This document shows, one piece after another, positions 24,003 to 31,860 of a stretch of 34,339 nucleotides of DNA. The DNA is from an uncultured Bacteroides sp. GTDB lineage: Bacteria > Bacteroidota > Bacteroidia > Bacteroidales > Bacteroidaceae. The translations under genes were made by a program, and so were the position numbers. The stretch is taken from assembly GCA_905203765.1 (NCBI GenBank), contig CAJKXC010000023.1, positions 1-34,339 on the forward strand, written 5' to 3'. Below the pieces are notes generated by a model that was not told where the DNA came from, ran no database searches, and worked only from the letters and a program-made list of their open reading frames with translations. Position 1 is the first letter of the stretch. Every line of letters begins with the position of its first letter.

Positions 24003-24488
24003 ATGGTAAACTATTCCCTTGCTCACATGAGCACCAAGCCCGGCAACGCCCAGGCTCCCAAGAAGTATTATGCCAAGGCGCAAGCCAGCGGCGAAGTAAC
24101 CATGGACGAAATGGCGGAGCAAATCGCCTATGCCACCTCCCTTACAGATGGTGACGTGCTGAACGCCATCCGTGCCCTGATTCAGCAAACCAACCTGCAC
24201 CTGGCGGCAGGCAAGATTGTGCGCCTGGAGAACTTCGGCAGTTTCCAGATCCAGCTGCGCAGCGAAGGCGCTGATACTGAAAAGAAGTTCACCACTGCCA
24301 ACATCACCGACGCCACCATCCAGTTCCGCCCCGGCAAGCCCATCAAGGCTGCCACCCGTGCGGGCGACGGCGGGCTGACCTTCCGCCGCGTAGCCAAGAA
24401 GGGCGAAGCGCCCCTGCCCGATGAAGGCGGCAATGGCGGCGGAAATTCCGGCAATGATGGCGACCTGGACGAGAACCCGATGGGCTAA
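24003..24488 (+). CDS. HU-family (HU-HIG) DNA-binding protein
   Basis: 161 aa from ATG 24003 (MVNYSLAHMSTKPGNAQAPK). The core KKYYAKAQASGEVTMDEMAE, LNAIRALIQQTNLHLAAGKI and VRLENFGSFQIQLRSEGADT follow the HU-HIG pattern (HU-like fold of Bacteroidetes), with a Gly/Asp-rich disordered C-terminus (GGNGGGNSGNDGDLDENPM). Binds DNA non-specifically. Usually paired with DUF4248, as here. An upstream in-frame start at 23937 would read through the AT-rich repeat and is less likely. Followed by a strong terminator. Confidence 0.85.
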   Translation: MVNYSLAHMSTKPGNAQAPKKYYAKAQASGEVTMDEMAEQIAYATSLTDGDVLNAIRALIQQTNLHLAAGKIVRLENFGSFQIQLRSEGADTEKKFTTANITDATIQFRPGKPIKAATRAGDGGLTFRRVAKKGEAPLPDEGGNGGGNSGNDGDLDENPMG

Positions 24489-24534
24489 AGAGCCACTTAG
24501 TAGTAGCGCCGCGACTACTGCCAGGTAAATGACC

Positions 24535-24579
24535 AACTACCCGTAAGTAGCGAGCCAACTGCTTACGGGTAGTTTTTTT
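24535..24579 (+). terminator. Intrinsic terminator after HU
   Basis: 13-bp perfect inverted repeat (AACTACCCGTAAG at 24535-24547, its complement at 24562-24574) followed by a T7 tract (24573-24579). Ends the HU transcript and separates it from DUF4248, which needs read-through or its own promoter. Confidence 0.9.
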
Positions 24580-24646
24580 ATGCCTACCGGCTGCCCCCGT
24601 CGCGCCGCCTTTAATTTTAATCTTTAATTCTTAATTTATCGAAGAC

Positions 24647-24856
24647 ATGAAAGCCATTTATATGAGTGATCTGGCACAAGCCTACTTCCCCAAATCCACG
24701 CCCCGCAGCGCCAACTCGCAGCTGCGCCGCTGGATAAAACTGAACACCGAACTGCAAGCCCGTCTCGAAGAACTGAGCTACAAACCCAGACAGCGGGCAT
24801 TGACGCCGCTGCAACACGAAGCAGTCATTGAGTGTTTGGGGGAACCGGGAGAGTAG
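24647..24856 (+). CDS. DUF4248 domain protein
   Basis: 69 aa: MKAIYMSDLAQAYFPKSTPR, SANSQLRRWIKLNTELQARL, YKPRQRALTPLQHEAVIECL. This is the Bacteroidales DUF4248 family, small proteins next to HU-HIG genes and often next to amidases in capsule and phage-derived loci; a helix-turn-helix-like DNA-binding role is assumed. Here it follows the HU gene across a terminator, with an AT-rich leader. Confidence 0.8.
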   Translation: MKAIYMSDLAQAYFPKSTPRSANSQLRRWIKLNTELQARLEELSYKPRQRALTPLQHEAVIECLGEPGE

Positions 24857-25015
24857 GAACCAGCTTCCCGAACAGTGGGGACATAGGAGTGTCTCCATCA
24901 TGGTTAACCGTTATTATATTATTTATGTATTTTCTATTCACAGGCCTCCTTGTGTAATTTGCATGGACAGCCCTGCATTTCCAATAATTATTTTTTATAT
25001 CTTTTCGTACCCGCA

Positions 25016-25023
25016 TATCTTTG
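25016..25023 (+). promoter_or_regulatory. Promoter element for the 25109 moron gene
   Basis: TATCTTTG (25016-25023), a perfect -7 element, with a T-rich region (24990-25005) upstream and a leader of about 80 nt to the ATG at 25109. The sequence from 24857 to 25015 shows no gene. Confidence 0.6.
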
Positions 25024-25108
25024 CACCGTAAGCTTACAGAGATGATTAATTTATAGGCGAGTTCCGAAAAGCCTTTAAGAGAGTAGGAAAAAATAAATTT
25101 ATAGTATT

Positions 25109-25417
25109 ATGGCATACCTATACAGACAAGTAACGCAAGCAGTTCATGATGATGCAATAGACCGATTTTACAGGGATTATTTACAGCTTTCGTTTAGATG
25201 TAGCATTGCATATTATAACAATTCCATAATGTATGTTCGGATAGATAAAGCAAATCATACTGTTACCATTTGTCCGAATCGTAATTTCAGTATTAATAAT
25301 TCCATCATATTTGGACAGAATCTCGCCAATTCATGTTGTGAATACGATGGTACATATTTAATAGTTCATAGCCAAGGCTGTCAAGGAGATTTGTATATTT
25401 GCCCTGATCGGCAGTGA
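25109..25417 (+). CDS. Moron-like hypothetical protein
   Basis: 102 aa, MAYLYRQVTQAVHDDAIDRF, Tyr/Asn/Cys-rich with seven Cys or His pairs (HTVTICPNRN, SCCEYDGTYLIVHSQGC, LYICPDRQ). AT-rich compared with the flanking early and connector genes, with its own promoter (25016-25023) and its own terminator (25438-25485), and facing the early operon. This is an autonomous unit between modules. No family recognised. Possibly a lysogen-expressed accessory gene. Confidence 0.65.
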   Translation: MAYLYRQVTQAVHDDAIDRFYRDYLQLSFRCSIAYYNNSIMYVRIDKANHTVTICPNRNFSINNSIIFGQNLANSCCEYDGTYLIVHSQGCQGDLYICPDRQ

Positions 25418-25437
25418 TAATTTTATATAAAATAATA

Positions 25438-25485
25438 TTTGCCAAAGGTAGAGTTGTTATTCCTCTCTACTTTTGGCAATATTTT
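25438..25485. terminator. Bidirectional terminator between converging genes
   Basis: Inverted repeat TTGCCAAAGGTAGAG (25439-25453) with CTCTACTTTTGGCAA (25465-25479), flanked by AT-rich tracts on both sides (ATAATATTT left, TATTTTT right). Serves the rightward moron and the leftward Gam-like operon end. Confidence 0.8.
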
Positions 25486-25555
25486 TCATATTATACGTTA
25501 ATTCTATCAGTTCATCGTTCTAAATATAGAGGGCGGATGATACTCATAGAATTTT

Positions 25556-26083
25556 TCAGGCTGATTGCTGCACATCGCTCTCCTTCTTAGGCTCCACGTA
25601 GAATGTCTCTTCCTGTACCACCTGCACGCCTATCTTGGGAAACATTGCCACCACTTCGGGCTGCTCCCGGTCTGCCAGCAGCTTGTCCTTCGCCAGTTCT
25701 TCGGAAGTGCGGATATACAACGGCATCAGTTCCTTTGCAAGGTTCGTCACTGCCGCCCAGGTGAACCCCTTCAGATTCTTCAGCTTCGGCGTGCCGGTGC
25801 GGAAACCAAATACGCCGTGCGCACTCTCAAGGCTTTTCTTTTTGGAGAACAGTTCTTCCTTATTCTCCAGCGCATACGCCTGCATGATGTCGAAGGCCTC
25901 GCTCTTCTTACCATCCAGTTCCGCCAGTTGGTCGGCATACTTCTCGCGGATACGGGTCATCTCGATATCCATTTTCGATGTAAGGTTCTGCGCCTTGGCG
26001 TCGGCTGCCGCAAAATCGGCAAATGCCTGCTCCGCCTGTTCGCGGCTGATGCCGCTGACTACTGTTTTCTTTGTTCTTGCCAT
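25556..26083 (-). CDS. Gam-like host-nuclease inhibitor (Mu Gam family)
   Basis: 175 aa, MARTKKTVVSGISREQAEQA, then the long antiparallel coiled coil of Mu Gam (DAKAQNLTSKMDIEMTRIRE, KYADQLAELDGKKSEAFDIM) and a beta-hairpin region GVFGFRTGTPKLKNLKGFTW. Mu Gam, a Ku homologue, binds and protects linear DNA ends against RecBCD; here the target enzyme would be AddAB, encoded in the same window. Last gene of the leftward early operon. Confidence 0.85.
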   Translation of the reverse strand: MARTKKTVVSGISREQAEQAFADFAAADAKAQNLTSKMDIEMTRIREKYADQLAELDGKKSEAFDIMQAYALENKEELFSKKKSLESAHGVFGFRTGTPKLKNLKGFTWAAVTNLAKELMPLYIRTSEELAKDKLLADREQPEVVAMFPKIGVQVVQEETFYVEPKKESDVQQSA

Positions 26084-26117
26084 AATCTTATTCTATTTAT
26101 AGGGTTAATAAATTATC

Positions 26118-26612
26118 TTACTTTTCTTGTTCTGCCGATACACGCGCCGGTCTTTGATGTTTTCTTTCCTCGCGCCTCATAAATGCCTCCAGTTGCTTCT
26201 TGGTGTCCTGGAGTTCCCAAAGCTTCATACTCGTTACGTCCTTGTGATATTTGCTGTACTTTCGTGCCCACACATTCAACTTTGCCACATTCATGCGGTA
26301 TTCTTCCTCGCTGTTGCTGGTGAACCCCTGGTTCAGTTGCGGAATCAGGAAAGAAAGACGGTATATATCGCGGAACACATTGCGGGCTTCCTGCATCTGT
26401 ATCTGCCGGGCTTTAGCATCCATCGGATTCAACCGTTCCAGTAGCTGCTGCGCCTCGTGCATCGTCAACTCCCTGCTGCTCTGTGTGCGCCCGGAAGTAA
26501 AGTTGTAGATGCAGCCGTGGCGGGTATCAGCATCCATGCCTATACGGTGAAAGGTGGCGTGCAGCGCTTTGAGTTGCTGCGGGCTGATGGGTTTACCTGT
26601 TGTTGTTTTCAT
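26118..26612 (-). CDS. GemA-like early regulatory protein
   Basis: 164 aa, MKTTTGKPISPQQLKALHAT, then FHRIGMDADTRHGCIYNFTS and SSRELTMHEAQQLLERLNPM: the N-terminal pattern of Mu GemA/DUF1018 proteins, which modulate host gene expression and gyrase-related supercoiling in Mu. The C-terminal half is basic and helical (YSKYHKDVTSMKLWELQDTK). In the early operon directly upstream of Gam. Confidence 0.7.
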   Translation of the reverse strand: MKTTTGKPISPQQLKALHATFHRIGMDADTRHGCIYNFTSGRTQSSRELTMHEAQQLLERLNPMDAKARQIQMQEARNVFRDIYRLSFLIPQLNQGFTSNSEEEYRMNVAKLNVWARKYSKYHKDVTSMKLWELQDTKKQLEAFMRREERKHQRPARVSAEQEK

Positions 26613-26645
26613 CGGGTTATTCTTTTTAGGATAATTACTATTTCA

Positions 26646-27287
26646 TTATAAACTTTCCCCCCAATACTTTGCTGCCTTTTCCGGCCAGATGTCGAAGTGC
26701 CCAACCGGACCGATAAAGCGTCCTTTGCTGAAAGCGCGATAGCCTTCGATATAAATCTTCAGGGAAGCATCAAACGCCACTTTCTTGGCACTACGCCCAT
26801 CCGGCCGGGTACCGCTGGCATGGCTGATGAAGATAAGCAACTTGTTGCGATGCTGCTCCTTGAACTTGATGTACTGGGCATAGGTCATCTGGGTGTACTG
26901 GAAACTGTCTATCACTACAAAATCCGGGGCTTTCTGACGTTTCAGACGAAGGCTCAGCTGCTCGATACTTTCACAATCCAACAACAGAAACCGGCGGTTC
27001 ACTTCCTGCATATTGAAGCGCTTCAGTGTGTTCTGCATCGTCAGGCAGGCACCTTCTTCCAGGCTGTCGTAAGCCACCCGCCCATACTTGCACAACTCTT
27101 TGCAGAGGCGCATCACAAAGGATGTCTTTCCGTTGCCGGTATTGCCCCAAATCATCCATACGCCCCGGCGTTCCGGTGTGTCAAAAGCATCCCGCCATTC
27201 GCCTTCAAAGGGAAACGTACTGAACTTCATGCCCAAAACCTCGCTTACCCCTTTGGCATTGCGGTCGAACGTCCTCTTCTCCGCCAT
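26646..27287 (-). CDS. RecA-like P-loop ATPase, second early ATPase
   Basis: 213 aa. Walker A GNTGNGKTS (about residues 48-56), Walker B-like DFVVIDSFQ (about 118-126), FISHASGTRPDGRSAKKVAF at the sensor region. This is a RecA/DnaB-type single-domain ATPase, distinct from the MuB-like gene, whose stop codon overlaps this start (TAATG). Could be a replication/transposition helper, similar to the small ATPases paired with MuB in Bacteroides Mu-like phages. Partner unknown. Confidence 0.7.
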   Translation of the reverse strand: MAEKRTFDRNAKGVSEVLGMKFSTFPFEGEWRDAFDTPERRGVWMIWGNTGNGKTSFVMRLCKELCKYGRVAYDSLEEGACLTMQNTLKRFNMQEVNRRFLLLDCESIEQLSLRLKRQKAPDFVVIDSFQYTQMTYAQYIKFKEQHRNKLLIFISHASGTRPDGRSAKKVAFDASLKIYIEGYRAFSKGRFIGPVGHFDIWPEKAAKYWGESL

Positions 27288-28183
27288 TATTCCGCATCTC
27301 CTTTCTGCACACGGCTTTCGGCACGTCTTTTTGTTACATGAATTTTACGTTTCACCCGGCGCAGATCATTGTCGGCAGTCTCAGCGTCCTTTATCACCTG
27401 ATTTATTTCAGCTTCATTCAGCAGACCGTTAGCCTGGCAGATGGCGTGGATGTCATTGCGTGAGGTAACATTGAGGTCGAAGAACTTGCGACCGATACGG
27501 CTGTTTATCTCCTTATACCCCTTCTTGTTGTAGCGAAGCCCGTTCTCCACCCGGCGCTTGATGTAGTCGGTACTCATAAATACGATTCCGACACGTCCTT
27601 CCAGGCGATTGTATATGGAGATGAAATAGTTCAGTACACAGTCCGTCAGCTTGTCTCCTTCATCGAATATGATGAGCGGGTTCTGTAGGAAGCCTATCAT
27701 GCCGAGGGCATAGTCCAGCATATCGCGCAGGTTGTTGGTGCTGTCGGTGGGTGCACCCACCTGCTTGGCAATCTCGCGGACAAAGTCGCTGCGCTTCATA
27801 TCTTCCGAACAAAGGATATAGAATACGTTGCGGTGCGAACGGCGGAACTCGATGGCGGCAGTGGTCTTGCCGCATCCGGCATCACCCACCAGCCAGGTGA
27901 CATTCTTGTACATCTGTGCGTCGGCAAGCACGTAGCTGGCAAGGCGGTAGTTCTCGCTCTCGCAGATAGTCCAGTTGTCGAAACTGAAACCGATTTGGGT
28001 GGCAATACGGCTGAACATATCGTCTGATATGCTGTCGTACTTGGAATTCGCTATCTGAGAAACCACGGCGGCACTGACACCTTGCAGGCTTTCGCTGGCA
28101 CGGTTGCGGCTGGGGAAATTTTCACAGTAAGCCATCAGTGCGTCGCGGATGGCATCTTTGTCTTTTACGGTTAGTCCTTTCAT
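27287..28183 (-). CDS. MuB-like target-selection ATPase
   Basis: 298 aa from ATG 28183. An N-terminal helix-turn-helix (SLQGVSAAVVSQIANSKYD, about residues 32-50) precedes an AAA+ domain with Walker A GDAGCGKTT (100-108) and Walker B LIIFDEGD (170-177), then a basic C-terminus (RRVKRKIHVTKRRAESRVQK). Same HTH+AAA layout as Mu B, which binds DNA as filaments and directs the transposase to targets away from the element. 47 bp after the transposase stop. Longer upstream frame is not used: the leader has a proper AT-rich start region at 28190. Confidence 0.88.
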   Translation of the reverse strand: MKGLTVKDKDAIRDALMAYCENFPSRNRASESLQGVSAAVVSQIANSKYDSISDDMFSRIATQIGFSFDNWTICESENYRLASYVLADAQMYKNVTWLVGDAGCGKTTAAIEFRRSHRNVFYILCSEDMKRSDFVREIAKQVGAPTDSTNNLRDMLDYALGMIGFLQNPLIIFDEGDKLTDCVLNYFISIYNRLEGRVGIVFMSTDYIKRRVENGLRYNKKGYKEINSRIGRKFFDLNVTSRNDIHAICQANGLLNEAEINQVIKDAETADNDLRRVKRKIHVTKRRAESRVQKGDAE

Positions 28184-28230
28184 TGTTTTATAGGTATTTA
28201 ATTGATTATTGAATGCTGTTTGAATGGGTG

Positions 28231-30318
28231 TCAGAAACGGTCGAGGGCAAGTTCGTCCAACGTCAGGTTGGAGAGCACCTTGGTATATTCGCCGATGGTG
28301 GAATAATCTGTTGCGGTATCGGCTTCCTCTTCTTCCAGTCTGCGCTTCTCGGGCAGGGAAAGGGGGATATCCAACTCGCCGCGGTCGTATTTCTCGCGGA
28401 ACTCTTCCATCTTCTTCTTGCTGACATTCTTTGGCTTCGGTGTGGAAAGCCCGAAGAGTTCGGCAGCTATCTTTTCGTCCAGGTCGAAGCGTTCGCCTTC
28501 CAGCTGGATGGCTGCCATCACTTCCTTGTTCTGCTCGATGGTATGACGCATGAAGCTGCTCTCTTCCGGCGTGCGTTCTTGCGTGGCACGGCTGATAGTG
28601 ACTTTCGGGGTGGCGGTGGCGCTGTATTTGGGGCCGGTGGCGGTGTTGCGCCACAATTCTATGCGTGTCATGTCCATAGGGTCGTACATCACGGTGAATT
28701 CCCGCCCGGTGTTGCGCAGCGCCCAGGCTTCGTCCCGCAGTCCGTCGGTGCCGTATACGTCGTAATGGTATTTCTGCTTGTTGATTTCCACTTGCAGCCC
28801 GTAGTTGGTGTATGTCAGCGGCTTGGGGTTGCACAGCCAGAACATCTGCATCAGGTCTATGTCGGTAACGGGTTGCGCTTCGGGGTTCTCGCTCATGCGA
28901 TACATCTCCAGGTGGGGGATGCCGGTGGCATAGTGCTTCTCTTCATTATTCCACTTATCGCGGCATTGGCGGTAGATTTCTTTTACCTCGGCGAGGGTGG
29001 GCAAAGCGTAGGCATTCTCTTCGATGAATTCTATATTCGGCTTGCTGTTGAGCTTCTTGGCATTCACGTTCTGTCCGGTGAAGTACCAGATAGCGTGCAG
29101 TATCTGCGACTGGAAGCGCCCGAAGGCACTCTCTATGGTTTTGGAATTACCATTGTAGGGCATGGTAGGACGGTGGAGTATCGTGATACGCTGGAAGAAG
29201 CCGATGGCATCGCCCTTGCTGTGTCCGCCCTGGTTGTCCGTCACTATTTCGTAGGGACGGCTGCCGGATGTTTCCACGGCCATGCGGTAGGCACGGTATT
29301 GGCTGTCGAAGTTCTCATTCGGGGCAATGTCGTAGCCCAGCAGGGTTTCACTGTAGGCATCCATCACTTCGTACACGCTGGTGGTGCACATCTTGCCCTG
29401 CTCGTTCTTGTAGTAGAGGTTCAGCTTGGTACCGTCTCCATACCACAGTGCATCGCGCAACTGAGGCATACGGGTTTTCATCAGACTGGTGTACTTCGAT
29501 TTCCACTTCTGCATACCATATACTGCCGCATACCACATCGGCATCACAGCCGGGTCGTTCAGGTAGTTCTTCACCGTGGTGGGCGATTTGATGATATTCA
29601 GTCCTCGCTGAACCGCCTGGCGGTTGTATTCATCAAATATCTGCATCTCGGTATAGCGCGGCACGATACTGCGGCGCAACTTCAGCAGCAGGCGGGCCAC
29701 TTCGGGGGTGACAATACGTGCCGCCTGGTTGCCGGTATTCTTGTTGATGAGAGCTACATACTTCAGGCGCTTGTAGGCATTGAACTTTTCGCGCAGGCGG
29801 GTAGCGTTGGTGGGCAGTGTATGTTTGTATTGTTCGCGTAGCTTTTCACAGGTTCCTTGCACTGTTTCCCATACCACAGCCTTGCGACTGTAACCGCACT
29901 TCTTGTGCAGTGCCTCCATCTCTTTCTCCACGCAAATCAGTTCATTCATCACCTCAGCGTTCAGTACATACTCCGCCTGGCGTGGCAGTGATATTGACGG
30001 CTCATAGGTCTTATAGAATTCCACAGCCTTACTGTCACTGCGGATAGTGTTGCTTGTTAATTGTTCCTTCATTTCTTCCAACGCATCAGGGTAAAGGCGG
30101 TCATAAGCCTGGCGTATCAGATCAGGAAGGCTGTTGTAGTCGATAAGGGCATAGGAACCCGCTCCCTTGCCGGGACGTACTACACGCAGTTTGCCTTCGC
30201 GAACCTTCTTCTTATAGTTTGGAACGCTTAGTATTCCCCCTTGTGATACCAGTTCGGGAAAAGTGACACACCGTATTTTACCGTACATTTCCATAATCAG
30301 AAACTCTTTATCTTTCAA
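28231..30318 (-). CDS. MuA-like DDE transposase
   Basis: 695 aa. N-terminal Mu-type DNA-binding domain (ELVSQGGILSVPNYKKKVRE, LIDYNSLPDLIRQAYDRLYP), then an rve/DDE core with D295 (WYGDGTKL), D361 (IVTDNQGG) and E396 (TIESAFGRFQ), a beta-barrel-like region, and a C-terminal helical part (MEEFREKYDRGELDIPLSLP) likely to contact the MuB-like ATPase. All three catalytic residues are present, so it appears functional. It carries out replicative transposition, which also replicates phage DNA in Mu-like elements. Confidence 0.92.
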   Translation of the reverse strand: MKDKEFLIMEMYGKIRCVTFPELVSQGGILSVPNYKKKVREGKLRVVRPGKGAGSYALIDYNSLPDLIRQAYDRLYPDALEEMKEQLTSNTIRSDSKAVEFYKTYEPSISLPRQAEYVLNAEVMNELICVEKEMEALHKKCGYSRKAVVWETVQGTCEKLREQYKHTLPTNATRLREKFNAYKRLKYVALINKNTGNQAARIVTPEVARLLLKLRRSIVPRYTEMQIFDEYNRQAVQRGLNIIKSPTTVKNYLNDPAVMPMWYAAVYGMQKWKSKYTSLMKTRMPQLRDALWYGDGTKLNLYYKNEQGKMCTTSVYEVMDAYSETLLGYDIAPNENFDSQYRAYRMAVETSGSRPYEIVTDNQGGHSKGDAIGFFQRITILHRPTMPYNGNSKTIESAFGRFQSQILHAIWYFTGQNVNAKKLNSKPNIEFIEENAYALPTLAEVKEIYRQCRDKWNNEEKHYATGIPHLEMYRMSENPEAQPVTDIDLMQMFWLCNPKPLTYTNYGLQVEINKQKYHYDVYGTDGLRDEAWALRNTGREFTVMYDPMDMTRIELWRNTATGPKYSATATPKVTISRATQERTPEESSFMRHTIEQNKEVMAAIQLEGERFDLDEKIAAELFGLSTPKPKNVSKKKMEEFREKYDRGELDIPLSLPEKRRLEEEEADTATDYSTIGEYTKVLSNLTLDELALDRF

Positions 30319-30362
30319 ATTAGTGCAAGCCCCGGCGTCGAACCGGAGCGAAAGCCATCCTT

Positions 30363-30560
30363 TTACAGACTCTTTTCTTGCTCCTTGTCCGGCGTGTACA
30401 TCGAAATGCCAATCACCGCCGCCAATATCACCATGATAAAACCACTCGTGCTATCCTGATTCGTAGCATTCACGTTACACCCCAGCCAAAGCCCGTAGGT
30501 CAATCCTATGGCAATAGCTATCTTCTGAATTCGTTTCCATATTTTCATAATCATTATCAT
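30363..30560 (-). CDS. Small early membrane protein
   Basis: 65 aa with two hydrophobic segments (IAIAIGLTYGLWLGCNV and GFIMVILAAVIGISMY) and a basic start. Three in-frame ATGs at the start; the third (30548, MKIWKRIQK) is likely used because the first abuts the preceding stop. Early operon, function unknown; a membrane protein between regulator and transposase could act in exclusion. Confidence 0.6.
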   Translation of the reverse strand: MIMIMKIWKRIQKIAIAIGLTYGLWLGCNVNATNQDSTSGFIMVILAAVIGISMYTPDKEQEKSL

Positions 30561-30773
30561 TTAAGAGTTCTGTTCTATTACATCATCCAAATCAAGGAAC
30601 GTATTTATTGCCTCCGGCAGTACGATTGGTTCCACTGGGTCTTCATTACCGGAATATTCCACATCTATACTGATTCTTTCATCTTCTACGCTCAACATAG
30701 CACTATACTTCGCCATCAGTTCTCTCAGTTCCGTAAGGAATGACTTCTCATTCTCAGTCAATTTTCTTTCCAT
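30561..30773 (-). CDS. Small acidic early protein
   Basis: 70 aa, helical N-terminus (MERKLTENEKSFLTELRELM) and acidic C-terminus (VLPEAINTFLDLDDVIEQNS). No recognised domain. Stop codon directly abuts the start of the membrane-protein gene. Early operon. Confidence 0.6.
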   Translation of the reverse strand: MERKLTENEKSFLTELRELMAKYSAMLSVEDERISIDVEYSGNEDPVEPIVLPEAINTFLDLDDVIEQNS

Positions 30774-30840
30774 ATCTTATCAAGTTTTTAAATTCTACAT
30801 TCTTGTAAAAAGCCTGTTCCGATTCATCTTATTTATAAAG

Positions 30841-31062
30841 TTACGGTATCTTCGCTATCACCGCCTTTTTATAAGGATTCTCCGCCTCTTCGAACAACCT
30901 GCCACCATGATTCAGCGCCCACGCCCGTATCAGCATAGCCAGTGGACTATCTGTCTGGAACTTCAACGCCGCATATACCGTCACCGTTGATACACCTTTA
31001 ATTTCAGCTATCTCCTTAACCTTCTCTTTGTCGAGTTTGATGTACTTCTCTTTTTTAGCCAT
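30841..31062 (-). CDS. Small helix-turn-helix early regulator (Ner/Cox-like position)
   Basis: 73 aa. VKEIAEIKGVSTVTVYAALK (about residues 15-34) is a helix-turn-helix; basic N-terminus MAKKEKYIKLDKEKVK. First gene behind the early promoter and transcribed away from the repressor, the place of Mu Ner, which turns down both early and repressor promoters. Function by position. Confidence 0.75.
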   Translation of the reverse strand: MAKKEKYIKLDKEKVKEIAEIKGVSTVTVYAALKFQTDSPLAMLIRAWALNHGGRLFEEAENPYKKAVIAKIP

Positions 31063-31069
31063 ATCTTTC

Positions 31070-31100
31070 TTTGATTAATTATTAGTAATTCATATCTTTG
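31070..31100 (+). promoter_or_regulatory. Repressor promoter
   Basis: TTTG (31070-31073), 19 nt, TATCTTTG (31093-31100): a perfect two-part Bacteroides promoter pointing to the S24 repressor. It converges on the early promoter (31158-31128), so the two run face to face, with start points only about 14 bp apart. Confidence 0.8.
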
Positions 31101-31127
31101 GAGCCATCTTAATTACTTAAGACGGGA

Positions 31128-31158
31128 CAAATATAACGCAATTTGCGTATAAAACAAA
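31128..31158 (-). promoter_or_regulatory. Early lytic promoter with embedded operator
   Basis: Minus strand TTTG (31158-31155), 19 nt, TATATTTG (31135-31128). The perfect palindrome ACGCAA-T-TTGCGT (31136-31148) lies inside the spacer, so a bound repressor would block RNA polymerase. A half-site ACGCA recurs at 31176-31180. The arrangement mirrors the overlapping Pe/Pc promoters of Mu. Confidence 0.82.
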
Positions 31159-31183
31159 ATTTATATCAAAAAACAAACGCATT

Positions 31184-31828
31184 ATGAGTAGCAAAATTAA
31201 TAAGGTGCAGGTTTTAGACCGTATAAAAGGCTATTACAGATTAAAAAGCAACGCAAAGCTTGCATCTTTCTTAGGGGTGGCACCAACTACTGTGTCCAGT
31301 TGGTACAGTAGGGAGACTTTTGATATTGATGTGCTATACTCAAAATGCGTTGATTTATCATTTGATTGGCTTCTCACAGGCGAAGGCCCTATGCTTCGTT
31401 TTGACCAGTCAGCTATAATAAGTTATGAACCAACCATAGGCGTGCCTTATTATGATGTGGATTTTATAGCCGGGTTCGATCAGATATTCAATGATCAAAC
31501 CCTCCTTCCTTCTCACAATATAGTTTTTAAGCCCTTTGACAGGGCAACCTTGTGGTGTAACGTTACAGGTCATAGTATGGAGCAAAAGATAAACCATGGG
31601 GATATCTTAGCTTTAAAGGAGTGCACAGTTGATGATGTACAATATGGTGAAATCTATGCAGTAGTTCTGGATACCATCCGTACCGTGAAGATACTTCGGA
31701 AATCAGAAGATCCTAATAAGTTTCGCTATGTTCCGGTTAATAAAGCAGAATATGACGATCAGGATTTCGACAAAAGTCGCATAATAAAGATATATGAGGT
31801 ATTAGGCAATATCAGCAAGTTTTTTTGA
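31184..31828 (+). CDS. S24-family phage repressor (CI-like, SOS-cleavable)
   Basis: 214 aa. An N-terminal helix-turn-helix of the CI-repressor type (LKSNAKLASFLGVAPTTVSS, WYSRETFDIDVLYSKC) and a C-terminal LexA/S24 peptidase domain with catalytic Ser131 (TGHSMEQKINHGD) and Lys169 (RTVKILRK), 38 residues apart as in LexA/CI. It would repress the early promoter and be lost by RecA-stimulated self-cleavage. Followed after 32 bp by the lipoprotein gene, so both are likely expressed in the lysogen. Confidence 0.9.
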   Translation: MSSKINKVQVLDRIKGYYRLKSNAKLASFLGVAPTTVSSWYSRETFDIDVLYSKCVDLSFDWLLTGEGPMLRFDQSAIISYEPTIGVPYYDVDFIAGFDQIFNDQTLLPSHNIVFKPFDRATLWCNVTGHSMEQKINHGDILALKECTVDDVQYGEIYAVVLDTIRTVKILRKSEDPNKFRYVPVNKAEYDDQDFDKSRIIKIYEVLGNISKFF

Positions 31829-31860
31829 ATACCAATTAATAACCATTTGGAGAAAATGAT

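Noticed and set aside
22900..25500. CRISPR array or defence island
   Set aside because: No regularly spaced identical repeats with unique spacers, no cas, restriction or toxin-antitoxin motifs.
28213..29841. 542-aa plus-strand frame opposite the transposase
   Set aside because: Shadow of the MuA-like gene, whose DDE residues and domains are clear.
6770..31860. Prophage ends at 6776 and about 31846 with the lipoprotein as the interrupted host gene
   Set aside because: The two edges show no matching inverted ends (TGTATAGAAATT versus TGGTTATTAATT) and no 5-bp duplication.
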